Origin: CAYQJV01 sp964417925 | GTDB lineage: Bacteria > Hydrothermota > Tepidihabitantia > B3-TA06 > CAYQJV01 | NCBI GenBank assembly: GCA_964417925.1 | Contig: CAYQJV010000006.1 | Span: 1-64,000 of the forward strand | DNA length: 64,000 nucleotides | Direction of reading: 5' to 3' | Shown here: positions 25,940 through 35,158 of the stretch, piece by piece | How the letters are laid out: each line of letters begins with the position of its first letter | Numbering within the stretch: position 1 is the stretch's first letter | Notes under the pieces: model-generated | What the model saw: the letters and a program-made list of their open reading frames with translations, nothing else | The model's database searches: none | What the model was told of the DNA's origin: nothing | Program-made: the position numbers and the translations under genes

Positions 25940-26607
25940 ACAAAGATTAATTTTACTGATAAAACTATAAATCTCAAGGTATCAACAAAAGGACTTATAT
26001 GACTTCCTCCAACACTGTACATAGTTCTTATTGGGACTTCTTTTAAGGAAAACCCTGCTCTGCACGCCTTTACAAGCAACTCTGACTCTGCTTCATACTT
26101 TTTTGTTTTAACAGGAATTTTTAAAATCCTGGAAAGATTTAACATCCTGTATCCACACTGACTATCCTTAATTCTTCTCCCACATAGCACGGATACAACA
26201 AAGGAGGTGAGAACATTTGAAATTACCCTTTTAAAAGGCATCACCTTTGGATCTATTTTTCTTCTGCCTATCACAATATCATAAGAAGTATTTTTTAAAA
26301 ACTTATCAATATCATCAACCAAGTGTTGTCCATCCGCATCCATTGTAACTACATACTCAAATCCAAGTTCTTTTGCAAAAAAAAATCCTTTTCTCTGAGA
26401 ATATCCCTTGCCCTCATTTTTTTCGTTTTTTAAAACCCATACACCCTTTTTTCTTGCCATTGTATAGGTTTTATCAATTGAACCATCATCCACAACAATT
26501 ATTTCTTTCTTTGAAAATCCTTTTTTAAAAAGTTTATCAATAAGATCTTCTATGTTTTCCTCTTCATTGTAAGCAGGTATAACAACTGCTATCTTATTTT
26601 TGGGCAA
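25936..26607 (-). CDS. Family 2 glycosyltransferase (DPM1/polyprenyl-phosphate type)
   Basis: The 223-residue GT-A fold enzyme has VVIPAYNEEENIEDLI at the nucleotide-sugar site, DDGSIDKT, and TMDADGQH as the metal-binding DxD-like motif. Its closest look is to dolichyl/undecaprenyl-phosphate mannosyltransferases without C-terminal membrane anchors; the final segment (FIVLSVKLIFV) is only mildly hydrophobic. The likely role is sugar transfer to a lipid carrier or envelope glycan, but the donor and acceptor are not deducible. It overlaps nfo by 14 bases and surE by 4. Confidence 0.85.
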   Translation of the reverse strand: MPKNKIAVVIPAYNEEENIEDLIDKLFKKGFSKKEIIVVDDGSIDKTYTMARKKGVWVLKNEKNEGKGYSQRKGFFFAKELGFEYVVTMDADGQHLVDDIDKFLKNTSYDIVIGRRKIDPKVMPFKRVISNVLTSFVVSVLCGRRIKDSQCGYRMLNLSRILKIPVKTKKYEAESELLVKACRAGFSLKEVPIRTMYSVGGSHISPFVDTLRFIVLSVKLIFV

Positions 26608-27436
26608 GTCTTCTTACTATTTTCATATTCATTTTATCGTCCTCAGGAGACTTCCTGGGGGTTTCCATTATTGCTGGTAATTTTGATAATACAGGGTGAT
26701 TTATTATTCTTTTAAAACCATCCTCCCCTATATATCCTTTACCTATATGCCAATGTCTATCTTTTCTTGAATTAAAAGGAGTATAAGAATCATTGAGATG
26801 CAAAAGGTAAAGTTTATTCAGCCCTATGTATTTATCAATTTCTTCAAGCGTCTCCTCGAGCCCCCTCTTGGTAGAAACATCGTACCCACCCTCAAAGGCA
26901 TGAGCAGTATCAAGTACAATTCCAACCCTTTTCTTTTCGTCAATTCCATCTATTATACTCTTAAGTTCTGCAAACGTTCTTCCTATCTCTGTCCCCTCTC
27001 CAGCAGTATTCTCAAGAAGAAGGAAAACTTTATTTTTAACCTTTCTAAAAGCTTCATTTATTGCTCTTATTATTCTTTCAATACCATCTTCTAATGTAGA
27101 ATTCATATATGCTCCAGGATGTATAACCAAATACTTCCCTCCAAGAATCTCTGTTCTTCTTAAATCTTCAATCAGTGCCTTTTTTGACTTATTATAAAGA
27201 GTCCTATCGGGCGATGCGAGATTGGGTAAGTATGGAAGGTGAATAACAAAGGGATCTATTTTATACTTTTTAAGTCCTTTTTTTAACTCCTCTGCATCCT
27301 TCTTATCTATAGGTTTGTAAACCCATCCCCTTGGGGTTGTTGAAAAAATTTGCGCAGTTTCGCATTTAAGTTCATAAGCCCTTAAAGGAACTTTTTTAAA
27401 ACCTCCTCCTATGGAAACATGAAAACCGAATTTCAT
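26594..27436 (-). CDS. nfo: Endonuclease IV (AP endonuclease)
   Basis: This 280-residue TIM-barrel nuclease cuts DNA 5' of abasic sites in base-excision repair. The three-zinc site is visible: FVIHLPYLPNLASP, LVIHPGAY, LLLENTAGEGTEIG, VLDTAHAFEGGYD, LHLNDS, DRHWHIGKGYIG and PAIMETP. Length is standard. It lies between ebfC and a glycosyltransferase gene in the dnaX operon, which makes sense beside replication genes. Confidence 0.97.
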   Translation of the reverse strand: MKFGFHVSIGGGFKKVPLRAYELKCETAQIFSTTPRGWVYKPIDKKDAEELKKGLKKYKIDPFVIHLPYLPNLASPDRTLYNKSKKALIEDLRRTEILGGKYLVIHPGAYMNSTLEDGIERIIRAINEAFRKVKNKVFLLLENTAGEGTEIGRTFAELKSIIDGIDEKKRVGIVLDTAHAFEGGYDVSTKRGLEETLEEIDKYIGLNKLYLLHLNDSYTPFNSRKDRHWHIGKGYIGEDGFKRIINHPVLSKLPAIMETPRKSPEDDKMNMKIVRRLAQK

Positions 27437-27461
27437 ACAAGAACAAGAATCTTCATTTTTA

Positions 27462-27755
27462 TCATAGAGAAGGAAATTGAAATCCAGTGATTTTTACTAT
27501 CTCTTCCTGAGCCCGCTCCTCGGCTTTCCTTTTGGCTTCATTTACAGCAGCAATTATCAAATCCTCAAGCATATCTTTCTCCTGAGAATTTATAACTTCA
27601 GGTTCTATAAAAAGTTCCACAAGTCTCCCTTTTCCATCACAAACAGCTTTTACCATTCCTCCTCCAGATTCAGCCTCCACTCTGATTTCACAAAGTACTT
27701 TATCTATTTTTTCTTTTATTTCAAGAGCCTTTTTAAAAAAATCCATTCCTTTCAT
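27462..27755 (-). CDS. ebfC: YbaB/EbfC family nucleoid-associated protein
   Basis: The 97-residue protein has the family layout: an N-terminal helix, the beta core IRVEAESGGGMVKAVCDGKG, then LVELFIEPEVI and a C-terminal helix (EDLIIAAVNEAKRKAEE). The dimer binds DNA and is commonly encoded directly after dnaX, as here, where the start overlaps the dnaX stop by 4 bases (ATGA). Confidence 0.95.
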   Translation of the reverse strand: MKGMDFFKKALEIKEKIDKVLCEIRVEAESGGGMVKAVCDGKGRLVELFIEPEVINSQEKDMLEDLIIAAVNEAKRKAEERAQEEIVKITGFQFPSL

Positions 27756-29179
27756 TTAATTATTTCTCCATCAAAAAGGTTTATTATCTTCTTTATTTTT
27801 CTTTTCGTTTCATCCTCGGAAATCCCATCCTTCTTTTTCTCTCGTTCTTCTTTTATTTCAATCACTACTTCCATTCCCATCTTTTCTTTGAGCAATCTCT
27901 CCATATTCACTTTCTCCTTTTTTAAAATCTGTGCATGAATATTGGATAAATCGTCAAGATACAAAACGAGTTTTTTATCTTCTTCAGAAACTCTTTTAAC
28001 AAAACCAAGATGAGCAGCGAGCATAGGTCTTTTATCTTTAAGAACTTGCATTAATGTCTTGAAAGTTGTTTTCTCTTTCTTTTCTTCTAAATCTTTTTCC
28101 TCTTTCTCTATGGTCGTCTTCTCTTTCGGCTTTACCTTTTTCTTAAGTCTTAATAACAGTATTTCAAGCAAATATCTTTGAACCAAACTTTTCTTAAATC
28201 TTTCCTCTTCTGAAAGAAGAATTCCCAAAATATCCATCATCTCCTCCTGTGTAAGGGAGACTTCAAACTCTTTTTTATTAGACACTCCAATAGAATAGAG
28301 CCAAGCTTCCCTTAAAAATTTAATCAATCCATAATAAAACTCAACAAAATCATATCCTCTTTTTGCAATTTTGTCCACGAAGTCAAAAACTCCTTTTTCA
28401 TCTTTTGAAAGCATTATTTGAATAAACTCTCTGTATATAACTGTAGGAACTATACCGAGAAGCTCTTCTACATCCTGAGCAGTTATTCTTCCCTCTACAT
28501 AAGACCACACCTGTTCAAGTAAACTCTCTGCATCTCTCATACTTCCATCTGCACTTCTTGCAATCACCCAAAGAGCATCTTCTTCTATATCTATGTTCTC
28601 TTTTTCTTTTATAAATGAAAGTCTCCGTACAATTTCTTCCTCAGTAATCTTTCTAAAATCAAATCTCTGGCATCTGGATATCACAGTTTGAGGAACCTTA
28701 TGGGGAGCAGTGGTTGCAAATATAAAAACTGCATGGGAAGGAGGTTCTTCAAGGGTTTTTAAAAGAGCATTGAAAGCTTCATGGGTAAGCATATGAACTT
28801 CATCTATTATATAAATTCTGTATCTTCCTTTTGTTGGTTTAAATCTTATGTTTTCCCTTATGTTCCTTATTTCATCTATGTTTCTATTAGATGCTCCATC
28901 AATTTCTATAACATCAAAGCTCCTGGATTCTGAAATCTCAATGCATGATGAACATTTATTACATGGTTTTGGAGTTATTCCTTGCTCACAATTTAAAGCC
29001 TTGGCAAGTATTCTTGCAGTGGTAGTCTTTCCTATTCCCCTTGGTCCAGCAAATAAATATGCATGAGCTATTTTTCTTTTCTTAATGGCATTTATAAGAG
29101 TTTTCTTTACATGTTGCTGATTATAAAGTTCATCAAAATCCTTAGGACGGTATTTTAAAGAGATTACCCGATGCATCAT
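27752..29179 (-). CDS. dnaX: DNA polymerase III subunit gamma/tau
   Basis: The 475-residue clamp-loader ATPase has Walker A GPRGIGKTT, a four-Cys zinc module (C-(8)-C-x2-C-x2-C around residue 70), Walker B IIDEVHML and the SRC arginine finger. The C-terminal tau part is short. I see no A-AAA-AAG heptamer, so the E. coli kind of frameshifting is unlikely. The start ATG-ATG lies only four bases after the SRP RNA closing helix, with no Shine-Dalgarno sequence. Translation may need RNA processing or coupling. It leads the dnaX-ebfC-nfo part of the operon. Confidence 0.95.
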   Translation of the reverse strand: MMHRVISLKYRPKDFDELYNQQHVKKTLINAIKKRKIAHAYLFAGPRGIGKTTTARILAKALNCEQGITPKPCNKCSSCIEISESRSFDVIEIDGASNRNIDEIRNIRENIRFKPTKGRYRIYIIDEVHMLTHEAFNALLKTLEEPPSHAVFIFATTAPHKVPQTVISRCQRFDFRKITEEEIVRRLSFIKEKENIDIEEDALWVIARSADGSMRDAESLLEQVWSYVEGRITAQDVEELLGIVPTVIYREFIQIMLSKDEKGVFDFVDKIAKRGYDFVEFYYGLIKFLREAWLYSIGVSNKKEFEVSLTQEEMMDILGILLSEEERFKKSLVQRYLLEILLLRLKKKVKPKEKTTIEKEEKDLEEKKEKTTFKTLMQVLKDKRPMLAAHLGFVKRVSEEDKKLVLYLDDLSNIHAQILKKEKVNMERLLKEKMGMEVVIEIKEEREKKKDGISEDETKRKIKKIINLFDGEIIK

Positions 29180-29183
29180 ATAT

Positions 29184-29463
29184 GGTGTCGGCCGTGCGAC
29201 ACCTTCGCCTGGGAAGTCATGGACTTACTGTAAGGGGTAAGGCTCCGACAAGGCACCCCTTGCACCAGAGGATACCTGCTTACCGTTGCTCCCTTTCGGG
29301 CCTGGCGGGGTTCACAGGTCCTACTGAGCAAGGACCCTGTCATCATCGCCCTCCCTTACAGCAGACTCCACCCCTTCCCAGACTCATGGTGCCCTTCAGC
29401 CCCGCATATGGCGGATTTCGGGTCCAGGAGACCGCCAGCCTCCCGCTTAGCACGACCGACACC
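29184..29463 (-). ncRNA. ffs: Signal recognition particle RNA (large bacterial form)
   Basis: About 280 nt. The ends pair as GGTGTCGGTCGTGC with GCACGGCCGACACC. The highly conserved Ffh-binding domain IV is present (complement of 29278-29313), including CCCGAAAGGGAGCAACGG. The 5' domain carries the GGACCCGAAATCCGC motif of the large Bacillus/Thermotoga-type Alu domain. The RNA begins directly after the TAA of the upstream substrate-binding protein gene and ends four bases before the dnaX start. I see no consensus promoter just upstream, so it may be excised from the operon transcript. Exact ends are approximate by a few bases. Confidence 0.96.
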
Positions 29464-30396
29464 TTATCTCCTTAAATCAGCCACTGGAATTATGAGAGGA
29501 GTTATGTCTACCCTATTTTTTATCACTCCATAACCATACAACCTATCTGCAAGCAATTGGATACCGGTTTTATCTATTTCATGAACTCTCAAATAATTAG
29601 GTAGACGTACTGAATCAGCAATTTGTGAAGGAATATTGAATTTCCTTTTAATAAATACTGGAACAGAATCCTTTTCTCTCTGCATGTACAGATATGCAAT
29701 ATCCAGTGCTTCTTTAAATCTTATAACTGCAAGTTTATTCTTTTCAAAATAACTCTTTTTTATAAAAATACCACTTCCAGGAAAGGGAGCAGATATTCTC
29801 TTGGCAAAAGTAGGAGATTCAAAAAGTATTCCTTTGTCTTTGTATAAAGAAAGGTAAGGTTCCACAAGTATCACCGCATCGTAGTTCTTAATCTTATCTG
29901 CCATATCTTTAAAGGAGACAAACACAGGTTTCAAGGAGATATTGGCTCCTTTATTCATTACCTCCACAGCTGTTTTGTATAATGGAGAGGTAAGGACCGT
30001 CTTCTTGTTGAGATCTTTTAAAAACCTTATTTTTCTTTTCGTTATCAATCCATCGCATGTTTTAAACTCTACAGAGAAAAAGCACTTAAGAGTATCTTTA
30101 TGTTCTGCAATCCACTTTATCGCCTCTATCCAAGGTGCTACCACTACATCTGCCCTTCCTTCTGAAAGCATTTTAAATATTTTTCCAGGATTCTCTTCAA
30201 AAGTAATTTCGGGCTCCACCTTTCTCTCTTTAAATATTCCCTGTTCTTCGGCTATCAATACAGGAAGCGAAGAAACTGTAGGTTCACACACTATCTTTAT
30301 CTTACTTGGCTGTGAACGCTGATATATAGGTATACCAAGCACAAGAACAAGAATAATAAAAAGAACAACGATTATTATGTTAAGAGCTGTTTTCAT
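29464..30396 (-). CDS. Membrane-anchored substrate-binding protein (NMT1/SsuA-like)
   Basis: The 310-residue protein has an uncleaved-looking N-terminal helix (residues 5-26, IIIVVLFIILVLVLGIPIY). A periplasmic type 2 binding-protein fold follows: IKIVCEPTVSSLPVLIAEEQGIFKE, then MLSEGRADVVVAPWIEAI, as in the NMT1/TauA/SsuA family for nitrate, sulfonate or thiamine-precursor uptake. There are no ABC permease or ATPase genes nearby, so its transporter partner is elsewhere or it is a sensor. Its TAA stop touches the SRP RNA 5' end. Confidence 0.75.
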   Translation of the reverse strand: MKTALNIIIVVLFIILVLVLGIPIYQRSQPSKIKIVCEPTVSSLPVLIAEEQGIFKERKVEPEITFEENPGKIFKMLSEGRADVVVAPWIEAIKWIAEHKDTLKCFFSVEFKTCDGLITKRKIRFLKDLNKKTVLTSPLYKTAVEVMNKGANISLKPVFVSFKDMADKIKNYDAVILVEPYLSLYKDKGILFESPTFAKRISAPFPGSGIFIKKSYFEKNKLAVIRFKEALDIAYLYMQREKDSVPVFIKRKFNIPSQIADSVRLPNYLRVHEIDKTGIQLLADRLYGYGVIKNRVDITPLIIPVADLRR

Positions 30397-30405
30397 GCCC
30401 TCTCC

Positions 30406-31632
30406 TTATTTTTTAGATTTTTCTTCATAAATTTTAAGATACTCTTTTGCTTTATCATAGTCCTTCTTTTTACTGTAAAGAATGGCAAGTTTCTGATAAA
30501 TTTCGGGTTCTTCAGGAGCAAGTTCCTTTGCCTTCAAAAGATAAGCTTCAGCCTTATCATACTTCTCAAGATTGATGTATGAAATTCCTAATAAAAGATA
30601 CACAAAATAGTCATCTCCGAAATATCCACTATCAACAACCTTCTCCAGATATTTAACAGATTCTTCATGTCTTGCAAGTATATTAAGAACATAACCTTTT
30701 TCATACAACACATCCATATTATTCGGTGTCTTTTCCACACATATTTCAAGCACCGAATCTGCTTTGTCAAATTTCTTAAGGGCAGAGTAGGCGCGTGATT
30801 CCCATAAAAGAGAAGTAGTATATTCTTTTTCCTTTCCTTTGTATCTTGCTATCCATTGAACCAGACCTTTAATCATTCCTTCATCCACCCTCATCCTCTT
30901 CAAAACATCCTCTATTTCCTGCATTTTATTAGCCTTTCTTGTGGAATCAAGTAAAACCTTTATTTTCTCCTCCTTCATTCCAGTTTGCTCAAGCACATTA
31001 TCCACAAATGCATCAAGCTCCTGTTTAAAATACTTTGCAGAATTCTGGAAGTTCTTAAGAGCCTTTTCCCATTTTTTATTAAAATAATCTACCTTACCCA
31101 GGATGAAGTATGCCTCTGCAGAATTTTCCTTCATATGGAAAAGCTTTTCTGCTACCTCTCTGGCTTTGTCATACTTTTTCTCGTCGATGAATATTCTTCC
31201 GAGAAGAGCATAACTTGCCTCTTTTTCTGGATCTATGAGTGTAGCCTTCTCTACAAAAAACACGGCAGAATCATAGTTATTTTCTTTTATATATTCTTGT
31301 CCTCCATACTGAAATGCCACCCATACGCGATACTTGAGTTCCTCTTTACCCTTTATTTTGGAAAGATAAGAAGAATCAATCTCTATTGCCTTCCAGTAAG
31401 CATTTGCAGCATCTTTATATCTTCTAAGTTGTATTGAAACTTCTCCAAGGTAGAAATAGGCCTCTGCATTAGCAGGATTTACCTTTATCTCTTCCCTAAG
31501 AAGACTATCAGCTTTTTCATATCTTCCATCCCTCATGTGAATCTTTGCTCCTTCAACCCGCGGAGAAGATGCACATTCAGTAAAAAGCACAAAGGAAAAA
31601 AGCAAAGAGAACAAACTCATCCATTTTTTCAT
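30406..31632 (-). CDS. TPR-repeat lipoprotein
   Basis: The 408-residue protein has a lipoprotein signal (MKKWMSLFSLLFSFVLFTEC, lipid-attachment Cys20). About eight tetratricopeptide repeats follow, for example AEAYFYLGEVSIQLRRYKDA, ASYALLGRIFIDEKKYDKA and PEIYQKLAILYSKKKDYDKA. It is likely a periplasm- or outer-membrane-facing scaffold protein. It is first in the operon leading to the substrate-binding protein, SRP RNA and dnaX. Unlike the leaderless genes, it has a leader with AAGGAGG. Confidence 0.85.
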   Translation of the reverse strand: MKKWMSLFSLLFSFVLFTECASSPRVEGAKIHMRDGRYEKADSLLREEIKVNPANAEAYFYLGEVSIQLRRYKDAANAYWKAIEIDSSYLSKIKGKEELKYRVWVAFQYGGQEYIKENNYDSAVFFVEKATLIDPEKEASYALLGRIFIDEKKYDKAREVAEKLFHMKENSAEAYFILGKVDYFNKKWEKALKNFQNSAKYFKQELDAFVDNVLEQTGMKEEKIKVLLDSTRKANKMQEIEDVLKRMRVDEGMIKGLVQWIARYKGKEKEYTTSLLWESRAYSALKKFDKADSVLEICVEKTPNNMDVLYEKGYVLNILARHEESVKYLEKVVDSGYFGDDYFVYLLLGISYINLEKYDKAEAYLLKAKELAPEEPEIYQKLAILYSKKKDYDKAKEYLKIYEEKSKK

Positions 31633-31659
31633 CTTTTGCCTCCTTTATTTAATTATTTT

Positions 31660-31687
31660 AAGATACCAAGATAAAGAAAATTGTCAA
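31660..31687 (-). promoter_or_regulatory. Promoter of the TPR lipoprotein-ffs-dnaX operon
   Basis: Read on the minus strand: TTGACA (31682-31687), 16-base spacer, TATCTT (31660-31665). The leader of about 20 bases has AAGGAGG. Confidence 0.65.
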
Positions 31688-31745
31688 GAAAAAATAAGAG
31701 TACTGTCAAATTTTTAAGAAACAGATTGTAAGCTATAGGCTTTAT

Positions 31746-31773
31746 TTGACTTTATAGTTTATTCTGGTATAAT
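31746..31773 (+). promoter_or_regulatory. Leaderless promoter of the gene at 31781
   Basis: TTGACT (31746-31751), 16-base spacer, perfect TATAAT (31768-31773), then 7 bases to ATG. Confidence 0.8.
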
Positions 31774-31780
31774 TTCTCAA

Positions 31781-32344
31781 ATGGGCATGTATTTAGTAAT
31801 GATTATGACCTATCTTACAGATTATGATCTTGCAGTAGTTGCTGTTATGAATGCCATAAAAGAGTTTCCAAAATTGGACGGTGTAAAAAAAGTACTTGTA
31901 TATGACGCAAAAGGATATGCCTCTGATGATGCCAGTCTGTTGGTAAAAAGCTGTATTGCAGATTACTTAAAAAGTAAAGGAATAGAGGTTTACTATCAAA
32001 CCACAGGAGTAACTCCTGATATGGAAATAAGATACGTGGTGCAGGATTTAAAGGTAGTTTATACAAGGGAATTTAGAAAATTTCTAATAGGAGAAAAAAT
32101 GGTAGAAAGATGGGCACATGCACAGATGGAAGTATCTCTTATAAAGAACGATAAATTAATAGGTGTTTATAGATTGAGTGGTGATGCAAGAAGTATAGTT
32201 CCTAAAAAAGCAGTGATAATTTTGCGTTCTGCGAGTTTCACCCAAGATTATAGCACCCAACGATCTGGAGATAGTCTTGTAGAACCTCTTTTAATCACTG
32301 CGATCATTGGTGTACTTATCTACATTTTTTATGTTCCAAAGTAA
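31781..32344 (+). CDS. Unknown protein with C-terminal membrane helix
   Basis: I do not recognise this 187-residue protein. Residues 14-60 look like an alpha/beta unit (DLAVVAVMNAIKEFP, KKVLVYDAKGY). Residues 65-150 are beta-rich with charged turns. A hydrophobic helix at about 166-184 (VEPLLITAIIGVLIYIFYV) is the only membrane segment, so it may be tail-anchored with the bulk on the cytosolic side, or, if the N-terminus is a weak signal peptide, periplasmic. It is leaderless at a near-consensus promoter and lies 24 bases ahead of ileS, probably in the same transcript. Confidence 0.6.
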   Translation: MGMYLVMIMTYLTDYDLAVVAVMNAIKEFPKLDGVKKVLVYDAKGYASDDASLLVKSCIADYLKSKGIEVYYQTTGVTPDMEIRYVVQDLKVVYTREFRKFLIGEKMVERWAHAQMEVSLIKNDKLIGVYRLSGDARSIVPKKAVIILRSASFTQDYSTQRSGDSLVEPLLITAIIGVLIYIFYVPK

Positions 32345-32368
32345 AAGATTTTCAAAACAAGGAGGAAT

Positions 32369-35158
32369 ATGAGTAATCAAAGGGCCGGTGATTACAAAAA
32401 CACAATAATACTTCCTAAAACAAACTTTCCAATGAAGGCGAATCTACCTAAAAAAGAGCCTGAAATAATTAAATTTTGGGAAGAAAATGAAATCTATAAA
32501 AAGGCTCTTGAAATAAGAAGAGATAAGGAATCTTATATTGTACATGATGGCCCTCCATATTCAAATGGACATATCCATGTAGGACATGCATTAAATAAAA
32601 TTCTAAAAGATATCGTTGTGAAGTATAAAATGCTTTCAGGTTTCTACACTCCTTTTGTGCCTGGATGGGATAATCATGGGATGCCGATTGAAAATGGAGT
32701 AATAGAAAGATTTAAAAGGGAGAATAAAGAAATTACAAGAAAAGATGTAAGAAAAGAATGCAGAAAAACAGCTCACTACTGGGTAGAAATACAGAATCCT
32801 GAATTTAGAAGACTCGGAGTTTTTGGGTTTTGGGAAAATCCCTATCTTACAATGAAACCTGATTACGAAGCTTTAATTCTTGAAACATTTGCAGAACTGG
32901 TGGAAAGGGGATATGTGTATAGAAGTTTTAGACCCATCCACTGGTGTATACATTGTGAAACAGCTCTTGCAAATATAGAAATTGAATATGAAGAAAAAAA
33001 ATCTCCCTCAATATGGATAAGATTTCCATTGAAGGAAGATTCTAAAGAACTATTTAAAGATATTCCAAAAGAAAAAGTATATGCACTCGTATGGACAACA
33101 ACTCCATGGACAATCCCAGGCAATTTAGCAATCACACTACATCCTGATTTTGAATACGTAGTAATAAAAGTAAAAGATGTGTACTATCTTCTTGCACAGG
33201 ATCTTTTAAAAGAAGTTACACAAAAACTTAATATACAGGATTATTGTGTGGTAAAGAGATTTATGGGCAAAGAACTTGAGGGAGAGGTATTTAAACATCC
33301 AATATTTGAAAGAGAATCTCCAATAATCCTTGGAGAGTTTGTTACAAAAGAACAAGGGACTGGATGTGTACATACTGCTCCTGGACACGGTATAGAGGAT
33401 TTTGAAGTAGGTAAAAAGTATGGTTTAAAGGTCTTATCACCTGTGGATTCAAAAGGGTATTTTACTGAAGAAGCAGGAGAGTTTGCAGGTATTTCAATCA
33501 TAGAAGGAGATAGAAAGGTAGTGGAAGCGCTAAAAAGAAATGGAAATTTATTGAAAGAAGAGGAAATAACACATCAGTACCCGTTTTGTTGGAGATGTCA
33601 TAACCCTCTTATCTTCAGAGCTACCCAGCAATGGTTTATGTCTATGGAACACAGAGAACACAGAAAAAGAATGCTTGAAGCAATTGAAAAGGTAAAATGG
33701 TATCCAAAGGAGAGTTATTATAGAATGCGGGGATTTCTGGAAACAAGGCCTGATTGGTGTCTCTCAAGGCAAAAGTTCTGGGGAGTCGGAATACCTGCAT
33801 TCTACTGTGAAGAATGTGGAGAAGCAATACTTTCACCAGATATCATAAGAAAGGTTGCAGAAATTGTAAAGAAAGAAGGATCCGACATATGGTTTGAGGA
33901 AAATGTAAATGCAGAAACCCTTGGAATAAAATGTCCTAAATGTGGGTCAAAAAATTTAAGAAAAGAAACCGATGTACTTGATGTATGGTTTGACTCCAGC
34001 GTAAGTTACATATATGTATCACAAAAGAATGGCCATAGATGGCCATCGGATATGTATCTTGAAGGTTCGGATCAACACAGAGGATGGTTTAATCTCTCTC
34101 TTGTGGTAGGAATAGCAGTTAAAGACTCTCCACCTTATAAAAGTGTTTTAACTCATGGTTTTGTCCTGGATGAAAAAGGACTTGCAATGCACACCCATCT
34201 TGGAAATGTAATTCCTCCTCAGGAGATCATAGAAAAGTATGGAGCAGAGATTCTCCGTCTGTGGGCATCCTCTGTAGAGTACTTTAAAGATGTGAAAATC
34301 TCTTACGAAATAATTGAAAGACTTGCCGAAGCTTACAGAAAGATAAGAAACACTATAAGGTTTATATTAGGGAATCTTCATGACTTTGAGAAAAGTAAAA
34401 AGATAGGATATGAAGAGTTATCAGCGCTTGATAAATACATGCTTCATCGATTACAGGAGATAAAACGAAAAGTAATAAAGGCATACGAAAACAATGAATT
34501 TTACAGGGTATTTCATACCATTTATAATTTCTGTGTGGTAGAATTATCCTCATTTTATCTTGATATACTAAAAGATATCCTCTACACATATCCTGCAGAC
34601 TCTAAGGAAAGAAGAGGAGCTCAAACCACAATGGAAATAATTCTCTGTGATCTATTGAGAATCCTTGCTCCAATAATGAGCTTTACTGCTGAAGAAGCAT
34701 ACTCTCATTTAAAAGACAAAAAAGAAAGCATTTTCTTTGAAGATTTCCCTACACCCGATGAACGGTTTGAAAATCCAGAACTTGCAGATGAATGGAACTT
34801 AATTGTTGAAATAAGAGATGTAGTATTGAAAGCTCTTGAAATAAGAAGGAAAGAAGGAAAAATAGGAAGCTCCTTAGATGCAAAGGTATTGTTAAAAATA
34901 AAAGATAAAAGAAAGGAAGAAATAGCAAAGAAATACATAAAGTATCTTCCACAGGTGTTTATAGTATCTCAAGTAGAAGTTGTTGGTACTCTTGATACGG
35001 TTCTTGTGGAAGACGAAACTTCAGGAGTTGAGGTAATGGTGGTAGAGCCAGAAGGTAAAAAATGCGCAAGATGCTGGATATGGAGTAAAACTGTAGGAGA
35101 AAACAAAGAGTATCCTGATATATGTGCTAAATGTATAAAGGCGGTGAAGGGTGAATAG
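32369..35158 (+). CDS. ileS: Isoleucyl-tRNA synthetase
   Basis: This 929-residue class I enzyme charges tRNA-Ile. The HIGH motif is HVGH in DGPPYSNGHIHVGHALNK. The CP1 editing domain (TTTPWTIPGNLAI, then GTGCVHTAPGHGIEDFEVG), the WFDSSVS segment and the C-terminal zinc ribbon (CARCW, then CAKC) are intact, as in the bacterial type 1 enzyme. The KMSKS loop reads AMHTH-LGN after HGFVLDEKGL: the Met and the GN are kept, but both signature lysines are absent. The ribosome site AAGGAGG precedes ATG. It overlaps the DksA-like gene by 8 bases. Confidence 0.97.
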   Translation: MSNQRAGDYKNTIILPKTNFPMKANLPKKEPEIIKFWEENEIYKKALEIRRDKESYIVHDGPPYSNGHIHVGHALNKILKDIVVKYKMLSGFYTPFVPGWDNHGMPIENGVIERFKRENKEITRKDVRKECRKTAHYWVEIQNPEFRRLGVFGFWENPYLTMKPDYEALILETFAELVERGYVYRSFRPIHWCIHCETALANIEIEYEEKKSPSIWIRFPLKEDSKELFKDIPKEKVYALVWTTTPWTIPGNLAITLHPDFEYVVIKVKDVYYLLAQDLLKEVTQKLNIQDYCVVKRFMGKELEGEVFKHPIFERESPIILGEFVTKEQGTGCVHTAPGHGIEDFEVGKKYGLKVLSPVDSKGYFTEEAGEFAGISIIEGDRKVVEALKRNGNLLKEEEITHQYPFCWRCHNPLIFRATQQWFMSMEHREHRKRMLEAIEKVKWYPKESYYRMRGFLETRPDWCLSRQKFWGVGIPAFYCEECGEAILSPDIIRKVAEIVKKEGSDIWFEENVNAETLGIKCPKCGSKNLRKETDVLDVWFDSSVSYIYVSQKNGHRWPSDMYLEGSDQHRGWFNLSLVVGIAVKDSPPYKSVLTHGFVLDEKGLAMHTHLGNVIPPQEIIEKYGAEILRLWASSVEYFKDVKISYEIIERLAEAYRKIRNTIRFILGNLHDFEKSKKIGYEELSALDKYMLHRLQEIKRKVIKAYENNEFYRVFHTIYNFCVVELSSFYLDILKDILYTYPADSKERRGAQTTMEIILCDLLRILAPIMSFTAEEAYSHLKDKKESIFFEDFPTPDERFENPELADEWNLIVEIRDVVLKALEIRRKEGKIGSSLDAKVLLKIKDKRKEEIAKKYIKYLPQVFIVSQVEVVGTLDTVLVEDETSGVEVMVVEPEGKKCARCWIWSKTVGENKEYPDICAKCIKAVKGE

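Noticed and set aside
27752..29179. Programmed frameshift in dnaX
   Set aside because: I looked for an A-AAA-AAG heptamer in frame in the 3' half and found only shorter A runs.
29182..29475. A 97-codon plus-strand ORF across the SRP RNA
   Set aside because: It is exactly antisense to a well-conserved structural RNA, its composition follows that RNA, and it has no ribosome site.
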